A DNA stretch of 64,000 bases from an uncultured Alphaproteobacteria bacterium (GCA_902562275.1 CACESS010000005.1:1-64000); one strand, 5' to 3'; positions 25,866 to 34,683 are shown, counted from the stretch's first letter. Notes: generated from the letters alone by a model not told the origin. Numbers and translations are program-made.

Positions 25866-27029
25866 TTAATACTTTATATCCTTAAAAAAATTCTCTGCTA
25901 TAATTTTTTTATCAACTTCATTTATATCGGTTAATCCCACTAAGCCAAGATTTGTACTTAACTCTTCTTTAATTAGGTTAATGATTCTTCTAAGACCTCT
26001 TGCACCATCTGCTCCAATAGCATACATTAAAGGTCTGCCAAACATAACAAAGTCAGCTCCGAGAGCTAATGCACGTAAAATATCACTACCACTTCTAATG
26101 CCACTATCAAAAAGTATTGGAAAATCGTCTCTCAAAGCTTTTCGTATTAATGGCAAAGCATTAATAGAAGCAGTAGCGCTATCTAATTGCCTTCCACCAT
26201 GATTTGATACTTGAATTGCATCAGCACCAGCCTCTTTAATTTTCAAAGCATCTTCATAATTCATTACTCCTTTGATGATTAATTTTCCTTTCCATGCATC
26301 TCGAATTCTTTTTAGAGTATTCCAATCAGTTGCTCCTCTACTTTCTTTTCGTCTAAAAATTTGATCACCACTTTTAGAGGTAACATAATTCATTGGTTGT
26401 GGAGCGCCTTTAAATAAAGTTGTTAAGCTCCATTGAGGATGTAGTGCAAAATCTAAAAATTGTTTTGGGCCAATTTTAAATGGATAACCAAAGCCATTTC
26501 TATCATCTCTGGCTCTTCTTGAAAGAATAGGCACATCAACAGTAAGAATTAAAACTTTGTACCCAATACTTTCTGCTCTTTTTAATAGTTCCATAATAAA
26601 TTCTTCACTTTGAAAAATATATATTTGCATCCACGAATGACCGTCTGAAAAAGTAAACATATCTTCTAGCGTAGTACTAGAAGCCATTGAAACACATGTT
26701 GGAATATTATTATACGCACTTTCTTTTGCTATCATTTTATCTGCATCTGGCCATGAAAGATTTGTCATTCCCATTGGTGCAAATCCAAATGGATAATCAA
26801 AATGAAAATCAAATATTTTTTTACTTAAATTTCTATTCTCAACATTTCTAAAAACCTTAGGCTCAAGTCTAATTTGATCTAATGCTGTGCTATTAATTTC
26901 TGCAAGTTTGTCATCTCCTGATGCTCCATCAATAAAGTCAAAGACTAATTTTGGTAATCTTTTTTTAGATAATCTTATTGCATCATCAATTGTGTGAATT
27001 TTTGTGCTAGGTTTAATGAGATCATTCAT
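25866..27029 (-). CDS. FMN-dependent alpha-hydroxyacid dehydrogenase/oxidase
   Basis: A 387-residue TIM-barrel flavoprotein of the lactate dehydrogenase (LldD), glycolate oxidase and mandelate dehydrogenase family. Landmarks are F-D-F-I-D-G-A-S-G-D, P-F-G-F-A-P-M-G-M-T, and I-L-T-V-D-V-P. I-I-K-G-V holds the active-site lysine side. S-N-H-G-G-R-Q-L-D holds the catalytic histidine and substrate arginine, and D-S-G-I-R-S-G-S-D binds FMN phosphate. It oxidises a 2-hydroxyacid to a 2-oxoacid. The ThDP enzyme that follows after 1 nt could take the 2-oxoacid. The residue set does not tell the side chain. Confidence 0.87.
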   Translation of the reverse strand: MNDLIKPSTKIHTIDDAIRLSKKRLPKLVFDFIDGASGDDKLAEINSTALDQIRLEPKVFRNVENRNLSKKIFDFHFDYPFGFAPMGMTNLSWPDADKMIAKESAYNNIPTCVSMASSTTLEDMFTFSDGHSWMQIYIFQSEEFIMELLKRAESIGYKVLILTVDVPILSRRARDDRNGFGYPFKIGPKQFLDFALHPQWSLTTLFKGAPQPMNYVTSKSGDQIFRRKESRGATDWNTLKRIRDAWKGKLIIKGVMNYEDALKIKEAGADAIQVSNHGGRQLDSATASINALPLIRKALRDDFPILFDSGIRSGSDILRALALGADFVMFGRPLMYAIGADGARGLRRIINLIKEELSTNLGLVGLTDINEVDKKIIAENFFKDIKY

Positions 27030-27077
27030 TTTGATATTTGTATTCTAATATAATTTATAATTCTATTACAAAATATA

Positions 27078-28307
27078 TTAGTTTTTTGAAATACCCTTCC
27101 AAGGTATTGGACTGGATGGAATATCTTCTTTTAAACCTCTTTGTATTTCACCTTTCTCATCATACATTGGTAAAGTGCAGATTTCACCTTTTTGCACACT
27201 ACCATCATCACAGCTGACATCTACTATTGTACCTGGTCCAAATTCTGCATTATCCATATGAACTATAGCAACACCACAAACTTGAAATGGCGACCATGTA
27301 CTAGAAGTTACAAAGCCAACTTTTTTATTATTAATAGAAATTTCAGAATCAACCAACGCAAAGCTATTTTCCACTCTCATACCCCATGTTAAACAATCTT
27401 TGCTTGCATCAAGTAAATAATCTCTTCCAATAAAATCTCCTTTATTAAAATCTATAAATTTTCCTAATCCAACAGCAAATGGCGATCTGTCTCTCGTAAA
27501 ATCTCTACCTGCAGATAAGAGACCTGCCTCAATTCTTCTGCATCTAAATCCTGGTGAGGCTGTTAAGATCATTCCCATTTCTTCACCTTTACTGAGTATT
27601 AAGTCTCCAATTTTTTTTGAATCATTTTCTGGTCTTAAATAAATTTCCCAGCCAAGTTCATTTGTAAACCCTGTTCTGCTTATAATCACTTCTTCTGAAG
27701 CAATTGAAGTTTCAATCCAATCAAAATAATTAAAATTAATTTTTAATGGTTGATCAACTAGTTTTTCTAAAAGTTTTAAAGATTTAGGTCCTTGTATTTG
27801 ACTAACCCATACATTTGGATCTTTAATTTCAACATCTAAATTTTTCGAATGAGCTTTGTACCAACTATATAAATGTCCATCACCTTGTGCAAACCAAAAT
27901 TTATTTTTTTCTAATCTTAATAATAATCCATCTGAAATCATTCCTCCATCATGGTAGCAAGCAAATTGATAAGAACATCGTCCTATTTTTACTTTTGAAA
28001 TATCTCTAGGAAATATTTGTTGAAGTAAATTTTCAGCATCCGGACCAGAGATTTCGTATGGATGCTCACCCGTATGACGTAAAATTATTTCTTGTCTAGC
28101 TTTCCAATACATTTCATCTGCTGTAGCGTGAGATAATTTTTCAAGTGTAAATCTCCCATCAGCGTAGTTAGTATATTCTGGGTTAAGTGGTAACTCTTGA
28201 TAAGTTAGAGGATGTATTTTCATGGGTCTAGCCAAATCTAGAGATCTACCAGTTTCTTTAATAACTGGCTTTACAACAAATCTATAATTACTAACTAAAT
28301 CTTCCAT
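27078..28307 (-). CDS. GcvT-fold aminomethyltransferase/demethylase family protein
   Basis: A 409-residue folate-dependent methyl- or aminomethyl-transferase of the GcvT, DmdA, LigM group. Seen are R-C-S-Y-Q-F-A-C-Y-H-D-G-G-M-I-S-D-G, I-Q-G-P-K-S-L-K-L-L, and S-R-T-G-F-T-N-E-L-G-W-E-I-Y, the folate-binding region. R-R-I-E-A-G-L-L-S-A-G-R-D and the C-terminal barrel with S-S-T-W-S-P-F complete the match. It is clearly a different subfamily from the DmdA-like protein encoded three genes downstream. No gcvH or gcvP is close, so a glycine-cleavage role is unlikely. It probably demethylates an O-, N- or S-methyl compound and passes the methyl group to tetrahydrofolate. It is separated by 48 nt from the FMN oxidase. 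Confidence 0.75.
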   Translation of the reverse strand: MEDLVSNYRFVVKPVIKETGRSLDLARPMKIHPLTYQELPLNPEYTNYADGRFTLEKLSHATADEMYWKARQEIILRHTGEHPYEISGPDAENLLQQIFPRDISKVKIGRCSYQFACYHDGGMISDGLLLRLEKNKFWFAQGDGHLYSWYKAHSKNLDVEIKDPNVWVSQIQGPKSLKLLEKLVDQPLKINFNYFDWIETSIASEEVIISRTGFTNELGWEIYLRPENDSKKIGDLILSKGEEMGMILTASPGFRCRRIEAGLLSAGRDFTRDRSPFAVGLGKFIDFNKGDFIGRDYLLDASKDCLTWGMRVENSFALVDSEISINNKKVGFVTSSTWSPFQVCGVAIVHMDNAEFGPGTIVDVSCDDGSVQKGEICTLPMYDEKGEIQRGLKEDIPSSPIPWKGISKN

Positions 28308-28348
28308 AAAATTTATTTAACTTATCACAAAATAATGAAAAATAAATT

Positions 28349-29272
28349 TTAAAATAAATTCTTAATAGCTTCAATATGTCGTGGTTTTACTTCACAGCAT
28401 CCACCAACTAGAGTAACACCTTCATTTAAAGAATTTAAAACAAAGTTTTTATATTTTTCTTCTCCAAATTCTTCAATTCGACTTCCAAGTAACTCAACGG
28501 GATCAATATAATCATAATGTCCTTCAAAACCCTCTGAATTGAATTTTTCTTTATTACTAGTAGGCAGTTGTTTAAATAAATTCATTTTATAACCAAAAGG
28601 AAGTTTTTGTTTATTAAACATAGGAATACTCAAATTAACAATTTCAGGTGATACGCAGGCTGATACTATGCCGCAACAATTAAATTTTTGCATAGTTTCA
28701 AAAAGTTCTTCAAGACTTTCTCCAGATGGTAATTTTCCATCATAACGTAAGTGCACACCTACAAGAACTTGTTTATTAAATTCTTTTGAAGCTTCTAATG
28801 CAATTTTTATTTCTTTGATGGAACACAAAACATCTAAGTAAAAAATGTCGACATAATCTTTTAATATTTTTGCAATTTCATGAAAATAATTAAACATTGT
28901 TTCATCAGTTTCAAAATGTATTGGGGAATATGTATTACCTTGATTTGGCAATGAGCCTGCAATAATAACTTTTTTATCACTTTCATTTTTTGCTTTTAAT
29001 GCAAGTGCTCCAGCAGATCTTATTCCAAATTCAAATTTTTCAAGTAAATTATATTTTTTTAACAGCCTTCTTCTAACACTAAAATTTGAAGTAACGATTA
29101 ATTGTGATCCTGCATTAATAAAATTTTTATGCATTTCTACGACCATTGGGTGATTATTTTCATTTAATAAAGCTTGTGCAGACCAAAGATCACCTGTTGT
29201 TTCTAAACCCATTTCCATTAAAGTTTGACCGGTACCTCCATCAAAGAGGTATTTCTTATTTTTTAAAAACAT
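28349..29272 (-). CDS. Homocysteine S-methyltransferase-like (betaine-homocysteine methyltransferase family)
   Basis: A zinc-dependent methyltransferase domain of about 307 residues. It starts with F-D-G-G-T-G-Q-T-L-M-E-M-G and has the zinc cysteines in S-A-C-V-S-P-E and V-G-G-C-C-E, the standard G-G-C-C signature at the C-terminus. Family members move a methyl group from betaine, S-methylmethionine or a similar donor to homocysteine. I chose the ATG at 29272 because an upstream in-frame ATG at 29323 lies inside the terminator hairpin of the preceding binding-protein gene. It leads the tight minus-strand operon (41-nt gap to the GcvT-like gene) and is the third methyl-transfer protein there. 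Confidence 0.78.
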   Translation of the reverse strand: MFLKNKKYLFDGGTGQTLMEMGLETTGDLWSAQALLNENNHPMVVEMHKNFINAGSQLIVTSNFSVRRRLLKKYNLLEKFEFGIRSAGALALKAKNESDKKVIIAGSLPNQGNTYSPIHFETDETMFNYFHEIAKILKDYVDIFYLDVLCSIKEIKIALEASKEFNKQVLVGVHLRYDGKLPSGESLEELFETMQKFNCCGIVSACVSPEIVNLSIPMFNKQKLPFGYKMNLFKQLPTSNKEKFNSEGFEGHYDYIDPVELLGSRIEEFGEEKYKNFVLNSLNEGVTLVGGCCEVKPRHIEAIKNLF

Positions 29273-29292
29273 TTTTTTTGTGAGATTAGTTG

Positions 29293-29322
29293 AAAAAATG
29301 TGGCGCATTTGAATGCGCCACA
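29293..29322 (-). terminator. Rho-independent terminator after the substrate-binding protein gene
   Basis: A perfect 10-bp GC-rich stem (29299-29308 with 29313-29322, T-G-T-G-G-C-G-C-A-T arms) has a 4-nt loop and is followed on the minus strand by six T residues (complement of 29298-29293). It lies 15 nt after the stop of the 29338-30966 gene. It probably limits read-through into the methyltransferase operon and protects the 3' end of the abundant binding-protein mRNA. Confidence 0.88.
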
Positions 29323-29337
29323 AAGAAAATTAAAATT

Positions 29338-30966
29338 TTATACAAACCACCAACGTTCAGAAAGTTTGTTACCGTCACTTTCCCAGTTACCAGCAACATC
29401 TTCACCGTGAGCAAGTTTTTTAGAACCAGCACCGACGTATTGGTTAAATGCATAAACAATTGCACCACCATCGTAGTTACAAAGAGCTTGTGCTTCCCAG
29501 TACATTGATTTTCTTTTTTCTGCATCAAGTTCTGATCTAGCAGATCTAACAAGTTCATTGAAACGAACAGTTGAATCAGTTTGAACTAGATTACCCCAAG
29601 CAGCTTCGTTCCACTCTGTGTCATCTGTGAATGCAGCAGACCACATCATATCTTCTGTAGGTCTTCCACCCCAAGAACTCATACTGAAACCTTTAGTGTT
29701 CCATACGTTACTCCAGTAACCATCTTCAGGTTCTTTTTTAACTCGAAGATCGATACCACATTCTTGAGCAGATGCTGCTATCAAGTTAGTTGCATCTGTA
29801 CATCCTGCATAAGGTACCTCAGAAGTACTAATTTCAATTGGTCCACTTACTCCAGATTTTTTCCAGTGATAAGCAGCTTTATCAGCATCGAACTCTCTCT
29901 GCTCTAAAGCGCTATTATGGTATGGGTGAGCAGTAGAGATCGGATGATCATTACCAACTGTTCCATATCCTAGCATTATCTTATCAACAATTTCTTGTCT
30001 TTTGATTGCAAACTTCATTGCCATACGCACATCAAAGTTATCAAACGGTGGAACGTTCAATCTCATTGGGGCTGTATAGTGAGCGTAACCAGAAGCTGCT
30101 GTAATTTCTACACTAGGATTTCTTGTTAATAGATTAGCAGTTCTAAGATCAACACCATTCATCCAGTCAATTTCACCGTTTAATAATGCTGCTTGTCTAG
30201 TAGCAGGATCATTTATACCAATTACTTCAACTGAATCAAAGTGTGCAACACTATCACCTTTGAAATAATTTGGATTTCTTTTTCCAAATTTTGCACCAAC
30301 ACCAGGATTGAATTCATCCATAATATATGGACCAGTTCCAATCGTTGATTGTGCATCAACAACTCCATCTTTTGTTGGTTTAATCATAATATGATAGTCA
30401 GTAGTTATTGCAGGCCAATCGGCATTTGCACCTTTTAGCTTAAAAATAACTCTATCATTTCCATCAGCAGAAATTGTTTCAATTTGAGATAACAGTCCAC
30501 CTGCTGCCGAAGCAGTATCTGGATTCATATGATACTGGTAGTTGAGCACAACATCTTCTGCTGTCATTGATTTACCATTATGGAATTCAACACCTTTGCG
30601 AAGATTATATACCCAAGTTTGAGCATCATCTGATTCAATTGACTCAGCAAGCTCTCCAACGATTGTGTGATCTGAATCAACAACAGTTAGACAGTTCTGA
30701 TATGACCAAGCAGTAGCTTGCATAAAAGAACTCTGATAAGTTGCTGGATCAAGAGTATCAGTTGCATCTGCTGCACTATTACCCCATCTTAAATGTCCAC
30801 CTTTATTTGGTGTAGCTGCAACTGCTTTATCTGCTAATGATAATGCAATTGGGAGCGTGACCCCAGTAGCAAGGACAGACATCATGAACTGTCTTCTATC
30901 AATAAGCCCTTTTGTTAGCTTTGAAGACTGTTCTTCAATGTATTTGTCTATTTTCTTATTTTTCAT
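29338..30966 (-). CDS. ABC transporter substrate-binding protein, family 5 (DppA/OppA-like)
   Basis: A 542-residue periplasmic binding protein of the peptide/nickel/opine family. The N-terminus has a twin-arginine signal (I-D-R-R-Q-F-M-M-S-V) followed by a hydrophobic stretch and A-V-A-A, so export is by Tat with cleavage near residue 50. Mature-domain landmarks are T-L-D-P-A-T-Y-Q and V-Y-N-L-R-K-G-V-E-F-H-N-G-K-S-M-T-A-E-D-V. ATG 30966 is chosen because a strong GGGAGG ribosome site lies just before it. An ATG 96 nt further up has no such site. The permease and ATPase genes lie divergently at 31201-34683. Family members also bind glutathione, opines or quaternary compounds, so the ligand need not be a peptide. 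Confidence 0.88.
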   Translation of the reverse strand: MKNKKIDKYIEEQSSKLTKGLIDRRQFMMSVLATGVTLPIALSLADKAVAATPNKGGHLRWGNSAADATDTLDPATYQSSFMQATAWSYQNCLTVVDSDHTIVGELAESIESDDAQTWVYNLRKGVEFHNGKSMTAEDVVLNYQYHMNPDTASAAGGLLSQIETISADGNDRVIFKLKGANADWPAITTDYHIMIKPTKDGVVDAQSTIGTGPYIMDEFNPGVGAKFGKRNPNYFKGDSVAHFDSVEVIGINDPATRQAALLNGEIDWMNGVDLRTANLLTRNPSVEITAASGYAHYTAPMRLNVPPFDNFDVRMAMKFAIKRQEIVDKIMLGYGTVGNDHPISTAHPYHNSALEQREFDADKAAYHWKKSGVSGPIEISTSEVPYAGCTDATNLIAASAQECGIDLRVKKEPEDGYWSNVWNTKGFSMSSWGGRPTEDMMWSAAFTDDTEWNEAAWGNLVQTDSTVRFNELVRSARSELDAEKRKSMYWEAQALCNYDGGAIVYAFNQYVGAGSKKLAHGEDVAGNWESDGNKLSERWWFV

Positions 30967-31200
30967 TTGTCCTCCCTTATAATTGAACAAAAACCTAAGA
31001 TTTTTGTTCATAATTTCTAGAAATTTAACAAAAAACAAACTTAAGTTGATATATAAAAACATATATAACGTTTAAATTCAACGTATAAATTATTAATTTT
31101 AGCTTACATGTTGACCTAATTTAGACAAAACTTTAAGAATTAAGATTGTATCTTTAAGGAGGGTAATATTAATAGAATTCATCCAATATTTAGAACAATT
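30967..31200. promoter_or_regulatory. Divergent spacer between binding protein and permease genes
   Basis: This 234-nt spacer must hold promoters for both directions. On the minus side a GGGAGG ribosome site precedes ATG 30966. On the plus side an AAGGAGGG site lies at 31156-31163. TTGACC at 31111-31116 is a good -35, but its 17-nt spaced partner TAAGAA (31134-31139) is a weak -10, so I do not call a precise promoter. No riboswitch-like fold was recognised. Confidence 0.4.
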
Positions 31201-32166
31201 TTGTTAAGGCTTAGTCTTGGTCTCGTTACAGTTTTTGCATTTTCGGTAATAATATTTAGTACATTCTCTTTTTTACCGGGAGACTTTGCCACGGAAATAT
31301 TAGGTCAAAGTGCAACAAAATCTGCGGTAAAAGCTCTAAGAGCAGAATTGGGTTTAGATAAACCTCCAGTAACAAGATATTTTGATTGGTTAGGAAATGT
31401 TTTTCAAGGAGATTTTGGTAGTTCTTTCTCTGGAAGATCTAAAGTTCAAGGGGATCAAGGTGATAGGTCTAGAGAAGTTGTTGGTTTAATTGTACCCAGA
31501 TTAAAGAATACATTATTTTTAACAGGGGTTGCAGCCATGTTAGCTATTCCTCTATCTTTAATTTTAGGTATCTCAGCAGCATTATTTAGAAACTCTTATT
31601 ATGATAGGTCAGCAACTGGAGTTAGCTTAGTAACCGTATCTTCACCAGAATTTTTTACAGCCTATATTTTTATTCTTTTACTAGCGACACTGTTTCCAGT
31701 TTTTCCAACTATTTCTAATGTGGATGAAGCTTCAACTTTGGCTGAAAGATTTTACAGGACTGCTCTTCCAGTTTTTACTTTGACGTTAATTACTATGGGT
31801 CACATGATGAGAATGACAAGGTCAGCGATAATAAATATCTTATCAAGTGAATATATTGAAATGGCAAAATTATCGGGAGCTTCTAGATACGAGGTAATTG
31901 TTAAACACGCACTTCCAAATGCTTGGGCACCTATTTCTCAAGTAATTGCAATAAACTTAGCTTATATGTTGATTGGCTCAGTTGTTGTTGAATATGTTTT
32001 TAACTATCAAGGTATTGGTAGGTTGATGGTCGGATCAGTCTATAATCGAGATTTACCCGTTGTTCAAGCTTGTGCATTAATTTTTGCATCAACATATGTA
32101 ATATTAAATTTAATTGCTGACTTGATCGGCATTATTTCTAACCCAAGGTTACTATACCCAAAATGA
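31201..32166 (+). CDS. ABC transporter permease (DppB/OppB-like)
   Basis: A 321-residue integral membrane subunit of the peptide-type importer, with six hydrophobic segments, the periplasmic loop before residue 100, and L-S-G-A-S-R-Y-E-V-I-V-K-H-A-L-P-N-A, the EAA loop that docks on the ATPase. The start given is TTG 31201, the first standard start codon in frame, but it has no ribosome site nearby. The frame is open back to a TAA at 31141. An AAGGAGGG site at 31156-31163 is placed correctly for an ATT codon at 31168, which would add eleven residues (M-N-R-I-H-P-I-F-R-T-I). The longer form may be real. It ends in an ATGA overlap with the next permease. Confidence 0.87.
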   Translation: MLRLSLGLVTVFAFSVIIFSTFSFLPGDFATEILGQSATKSAVKALRAELGLDKPPVTRYFDWLGNVFQGDFGSSFSGRSKVQGDQGDRSREVVGLIVPRLKNTLFLTGVAAMLAIPLSLILGISAALFRNSYYDRSATGVSLVTVSSPEFFTAYIFILLLATLFPVFPTISNVDEASTLAERFYRTALPVFTLTLITMGHMMRMTRSAIINILSSEYIEMAKLSGASRYEVIVKHALPNAWAPISQVIAINLAYMLIGSVVVEYVFNYQGIGRLMVGSVYNRDLPVVQACALIFASTYVILNLIADLIGIISNPRLLYPK

Positions 32167-33083
32167 GCGAAAATTTATCTTATTCTGCAAAAAGTGAAGT
32201 TGCAAATTTAATTAAAAGAAGAACTAGATTAGAAAGATTAAAAATTGCCTTATCAAAAGCTCCAATCTCAGCTTGGTTTGGTATGATTGTACTATTTATA
32301 TATTTTTTTGCTGCAATATTTGCTCCTTTAATTGCTCCACATGGAGAAGCAGAAATATTCCCAGTAGCTTATGCTCCTTGGGGTGATGGTCATATTTTTG
32401 GTACTGATCAAATTGGAAGAGATATTTTTTCTCGCATTATCTATGCTGCAAGAAATACAATTGGTATTTGTTTATTAGCTACTTTTATTGCTTTAGGAAT
32501 TGGAACAGTATTTGGAATTATAGCTGCTCTGGATAGAAGGTATTTAGATCAGCTATTAAGTAGAATAGTAGACACGCTTATGGCTATACCTGTAATGATT
32601 TTTACTTTTATACTTTTATCAGTTTTTGGACCTACTAATTTTAATTTAATTGTCATTTTAGGAATTTTGGAGTCAACTAGATTTTTTAGAATTTCAAGAT
32701 CAGTTGCTGTTGGTCAAGTTGTTCTAGAATATGTAGAGGTCGCGAGGTTAAGAGGTGAAAATTTATCATATATTATTTTCAGAGAAATACTTCCTAATAT
32801 AGCTTCACCTTTGATTATTGAGTTTGGTTTAAGGTTCATATTTATAATTTTTACAATATCTAGTTTAAGTTTTTTAGGAATTGGCATTCAACCCCCTTCA
32901 GCAGATTGGGCATCAATGGTGAGGGAAAATGCAATACTTATTCAATATGCGCAATATGATATAACAGCAGGTTTAACACCATTAATTCCAGCTGCTGCAA
33001 TTGCTTTACTTTGTGTATCAATTAATTTTGTTGTTGATTGGTATCTTTACATTACTAGCGGATTAAAAGATGACGTCAAATAA
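32163..33083 (+). CDS. ABC transporter permease (DppC/OppC-like)
   Basis: A 306-residue second permease subunit. It has a cytoplasmic N-terminus and a first membrane segment at about residues 40-60. A periplasmic part contains W-G-D-G-H-I-F-G-T-D-Q-I-G-R-D-I-F-S-R, the landmark of DppC proteins. The docking loop is V-A-R-L-R-G-E-N-L-S-Y-I-I-F-R-E-I-L-P-N. It starts within an ATGA overlap and its end overlaps the ATPase start by 14 nt, so the three genes are translated as one unit. Confidence 0.9.
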   Translation: MSENLSYSAKSEVANLIKRRTRLERLKIALSKAPISAWFGMIVLFIYFFAAIFAPLIAPHGEAEIFPVAYAPWGDGHIFGTDQIGRDIFSRIIYAARNTIGICLLATFIALGIGTVFGIIAALDRRYLDQLLSRIVDTLMAIPVMIFTFILLSVFGPTNFNLIVILGILESTRFFRISRSVAVGQVVLEYVEVARLRGENLSYIIFREILPNIASPLIIEFGLRFIFIIFTISSLSFLGIGIQPPSADWASMVRENAILIQYAQYDITAGLTPLIPAAAIALLCVSINFVVDWYLYITSGLKDDVK

Positions 33084-34683
33084 ATCAAAAGAACTCCTGC
33101 TTGAAATGAAAAATATCCATATTGATGGATTTTCAGATGAGAGATGGCATAAAATTTTAAAAGGTGTAGATTTAACTTTACACAGAGGAGAAATACTAGG
33201 ATTAATAGGAGAGAGTGGTGCCGGAAAATCTACTATGGGTAAAGCTGCAATGGGCTATACTCAACCAGGTTGTAAGATTATAAAGGGAGAAATTAATTTT
33301 AATGGCATAGACCTCGCTAAACTAAATGAATTTGAAAAGAGAAAAATTTGGGGAAATAAAATATCTTATGTTGCTCAATCAGCAGCAGCATCTTTTAATC
33401 CTGCTCATAGATTAATGGACCAAACAATAAGTGCTGCTAATAGATTAAAGATAAATCCAACGGATGTATTAAAAAAAGATGCGGTTCAACTTTATGAATC
33501 ACTTCAGCTTCCAGATGCGGAAAATATAGGAGATAGATACCCGCATCAAGTATCTGGAGGGCAACTACAAAGAATAATGACTGCAATGGCTATGTCCCCA
33601 AGACCAGAGTTAATTATATTTGATGAGCCCACAACAGCTTTAGATGTAACAACTCAAGTTGAAGTATTATCTGCTATGAGATCTATAGTAGATAAATTTA
33701 ATACAGCAGCAATTTATATTACCCATGATTTAGCCGTAGTTGCGCAAATGGCTGATAGAATAAAAGTTTTGCGATACGGTGAAGAAGTTGAAGAAGCTGA
33801 AACAAGAGATATGCTATCAAACCCAAAAGAAAAATACACCAAATCTCTATGGTCAGTAAGATCACTGATAAAGCCTGAAGAAACAAATGAAGATTATATG
33901 TTGTCTATTAAAAATATTGATGCAGCATATGGCTCATCAAAGGTCTTACACAATGTTTCTATAGATATTCCTAAAGGTAAAACAGTAGCTATAGTTGGCG
34001 AAAGTGGATCAGGAAAATCAACAACAGCAAGAGTAATTACAGGCTTACTTCCTCAATTAAAAGGAGAAATAATTTTTGATGGAAAAAAATTGTCTCCAAA
34101 ACTTGAGCAAAGGTCAAAAGAAGAATTAAGAAGAATTCAAATAATTTTTCAGATGCCTGATACTGCAATGAACCCACGCCAAACTGTTGATGAAATAATA
34201 GGAAGGCCAATAGAATTTTATCAAGGTATAAAAGGGAAAGAAAGAGAAGCGAAAGTTATTGAATTATTAAAAATGATTGAGCTAGATGAAACTTTTTTAG
34301 ATAGATTACCATCCGAATTATCTGGAGGTCAAAAACAGAGAATATGCATTGCAAGAGCTTTAGCGGCTAACCCAGATTTAATTATTTGTGATGAAGTGAC
34401 GTCAGCGCTAGATCAAATTGTTCAAGAAGGAATATTAAAATTACTCCAAAAATTACAAAAAGAGCTTGGTGTAACTTATATTTTTATAACCCATGATATA
34501 GCAACAGTTAAAGCAATCTCAGATGAAATAGTTGTTATGTATCAAGGTGAGGTAGTGGAACAGGGTTTGAAAAGTAAAATTTTAAATCCACCATATCCTG
34601 ATTATACAGAACTTTTATTGTCTTCAGTCCCAGAAATGGATCCTGATTGGCTAACCAATCTTCTGAATAAAAGATCTTCCTAG
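33070..34683 (+). CDS. Fused double ATPase of peptide-type ABC importer (DppD-DppF fusion)
   Basis: A 537-residue cytoplasmic protein with two complete ABC ATPase domains. Domain 1 has Walker A G-E-S-G-A-G-K-S-T near residue 44, signature V-S-G-G-Q-L-Q-R and Walker B L-I-I-F-D-E-P-T. Domain 2 has Walker A G-E-S-G-S-G-K-S-T near residue 314, signature L-S-G-G-Q-K-Q-R and Walker B L-I-I-C-D-E-V-T, where the usual proline after the glutamate is valine. Both have the H-loop T-H-D. It powers the importer formed with the two permeases and the binding protein at 29338-30966. Confidence 0.92.
   Translation: MTSNKSKELLLEMKNIHIDGFSDERWHKILKGVDLTLHRGEILGLIGESGAGKSTMGKAAMGYTQPGCKIIKGEINFNGIDLAKLNEFEKRKIWGNKISYVAQSAAASFNPAHRLMDQTISAANRLKINPTDVLKKDAVQLYESLQLPDAENIGDRYPHQVSGGQLQRIMTAMAMSPRPELIIFDEPTTALDVTTQVEVLSAMRSIVDKFNTAAIYITHDLAVVAQMADRIKVLRYGEEVEEAETRDMLSNPKEKYTKSLWSVRSLIKPEETNEDYMLSIKNIDAAYGSSKVLHNVSIDIPKGKTVAIVGESGSGKSTTARVITGLLPQLKGEIIFDGKKLSPKLEQRSKEELRRIQIIFQMPDTAMNPRQTVDEIIGRPIEFYQGIKGKEREAKVIELLKMIELDETFLDRLPSELSGGQKQRICIARALAANPDLIICDEVTSALDQIVQEGILKLLQKLQKELGVTYIFITHDIATVKAISDEIVVMYQGEVVEQGLKSKILNPPYPDYTELLLSSVPEMDPDWLTNLLNKRSS

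Noticed and set aside
27045-27081. Imperfect hairpin CTAATATA...TATATTAG between the GcvT-like and FMN oxidase genes
   Set aside because: The loop is 21 nt, the stem is all A/T-rich and there is no T-tract. Expected by chance at this base composition.
29273-29323. Upstream ATG at 29323 for the homocysteine-methyltransferase-like gene
   Set aside because: It would place the first codons inside the perfect terminator hairpin of the binding-protein gene, and the added residues are not part of the family.
30967-31062. Extended N-terminus of the substrate-binding protein from 31062
   Set aside because: The strong GGGAGG site and twin-arginine signal peptide belong to the start at 30966; the extra residues would bury the signal peptide.
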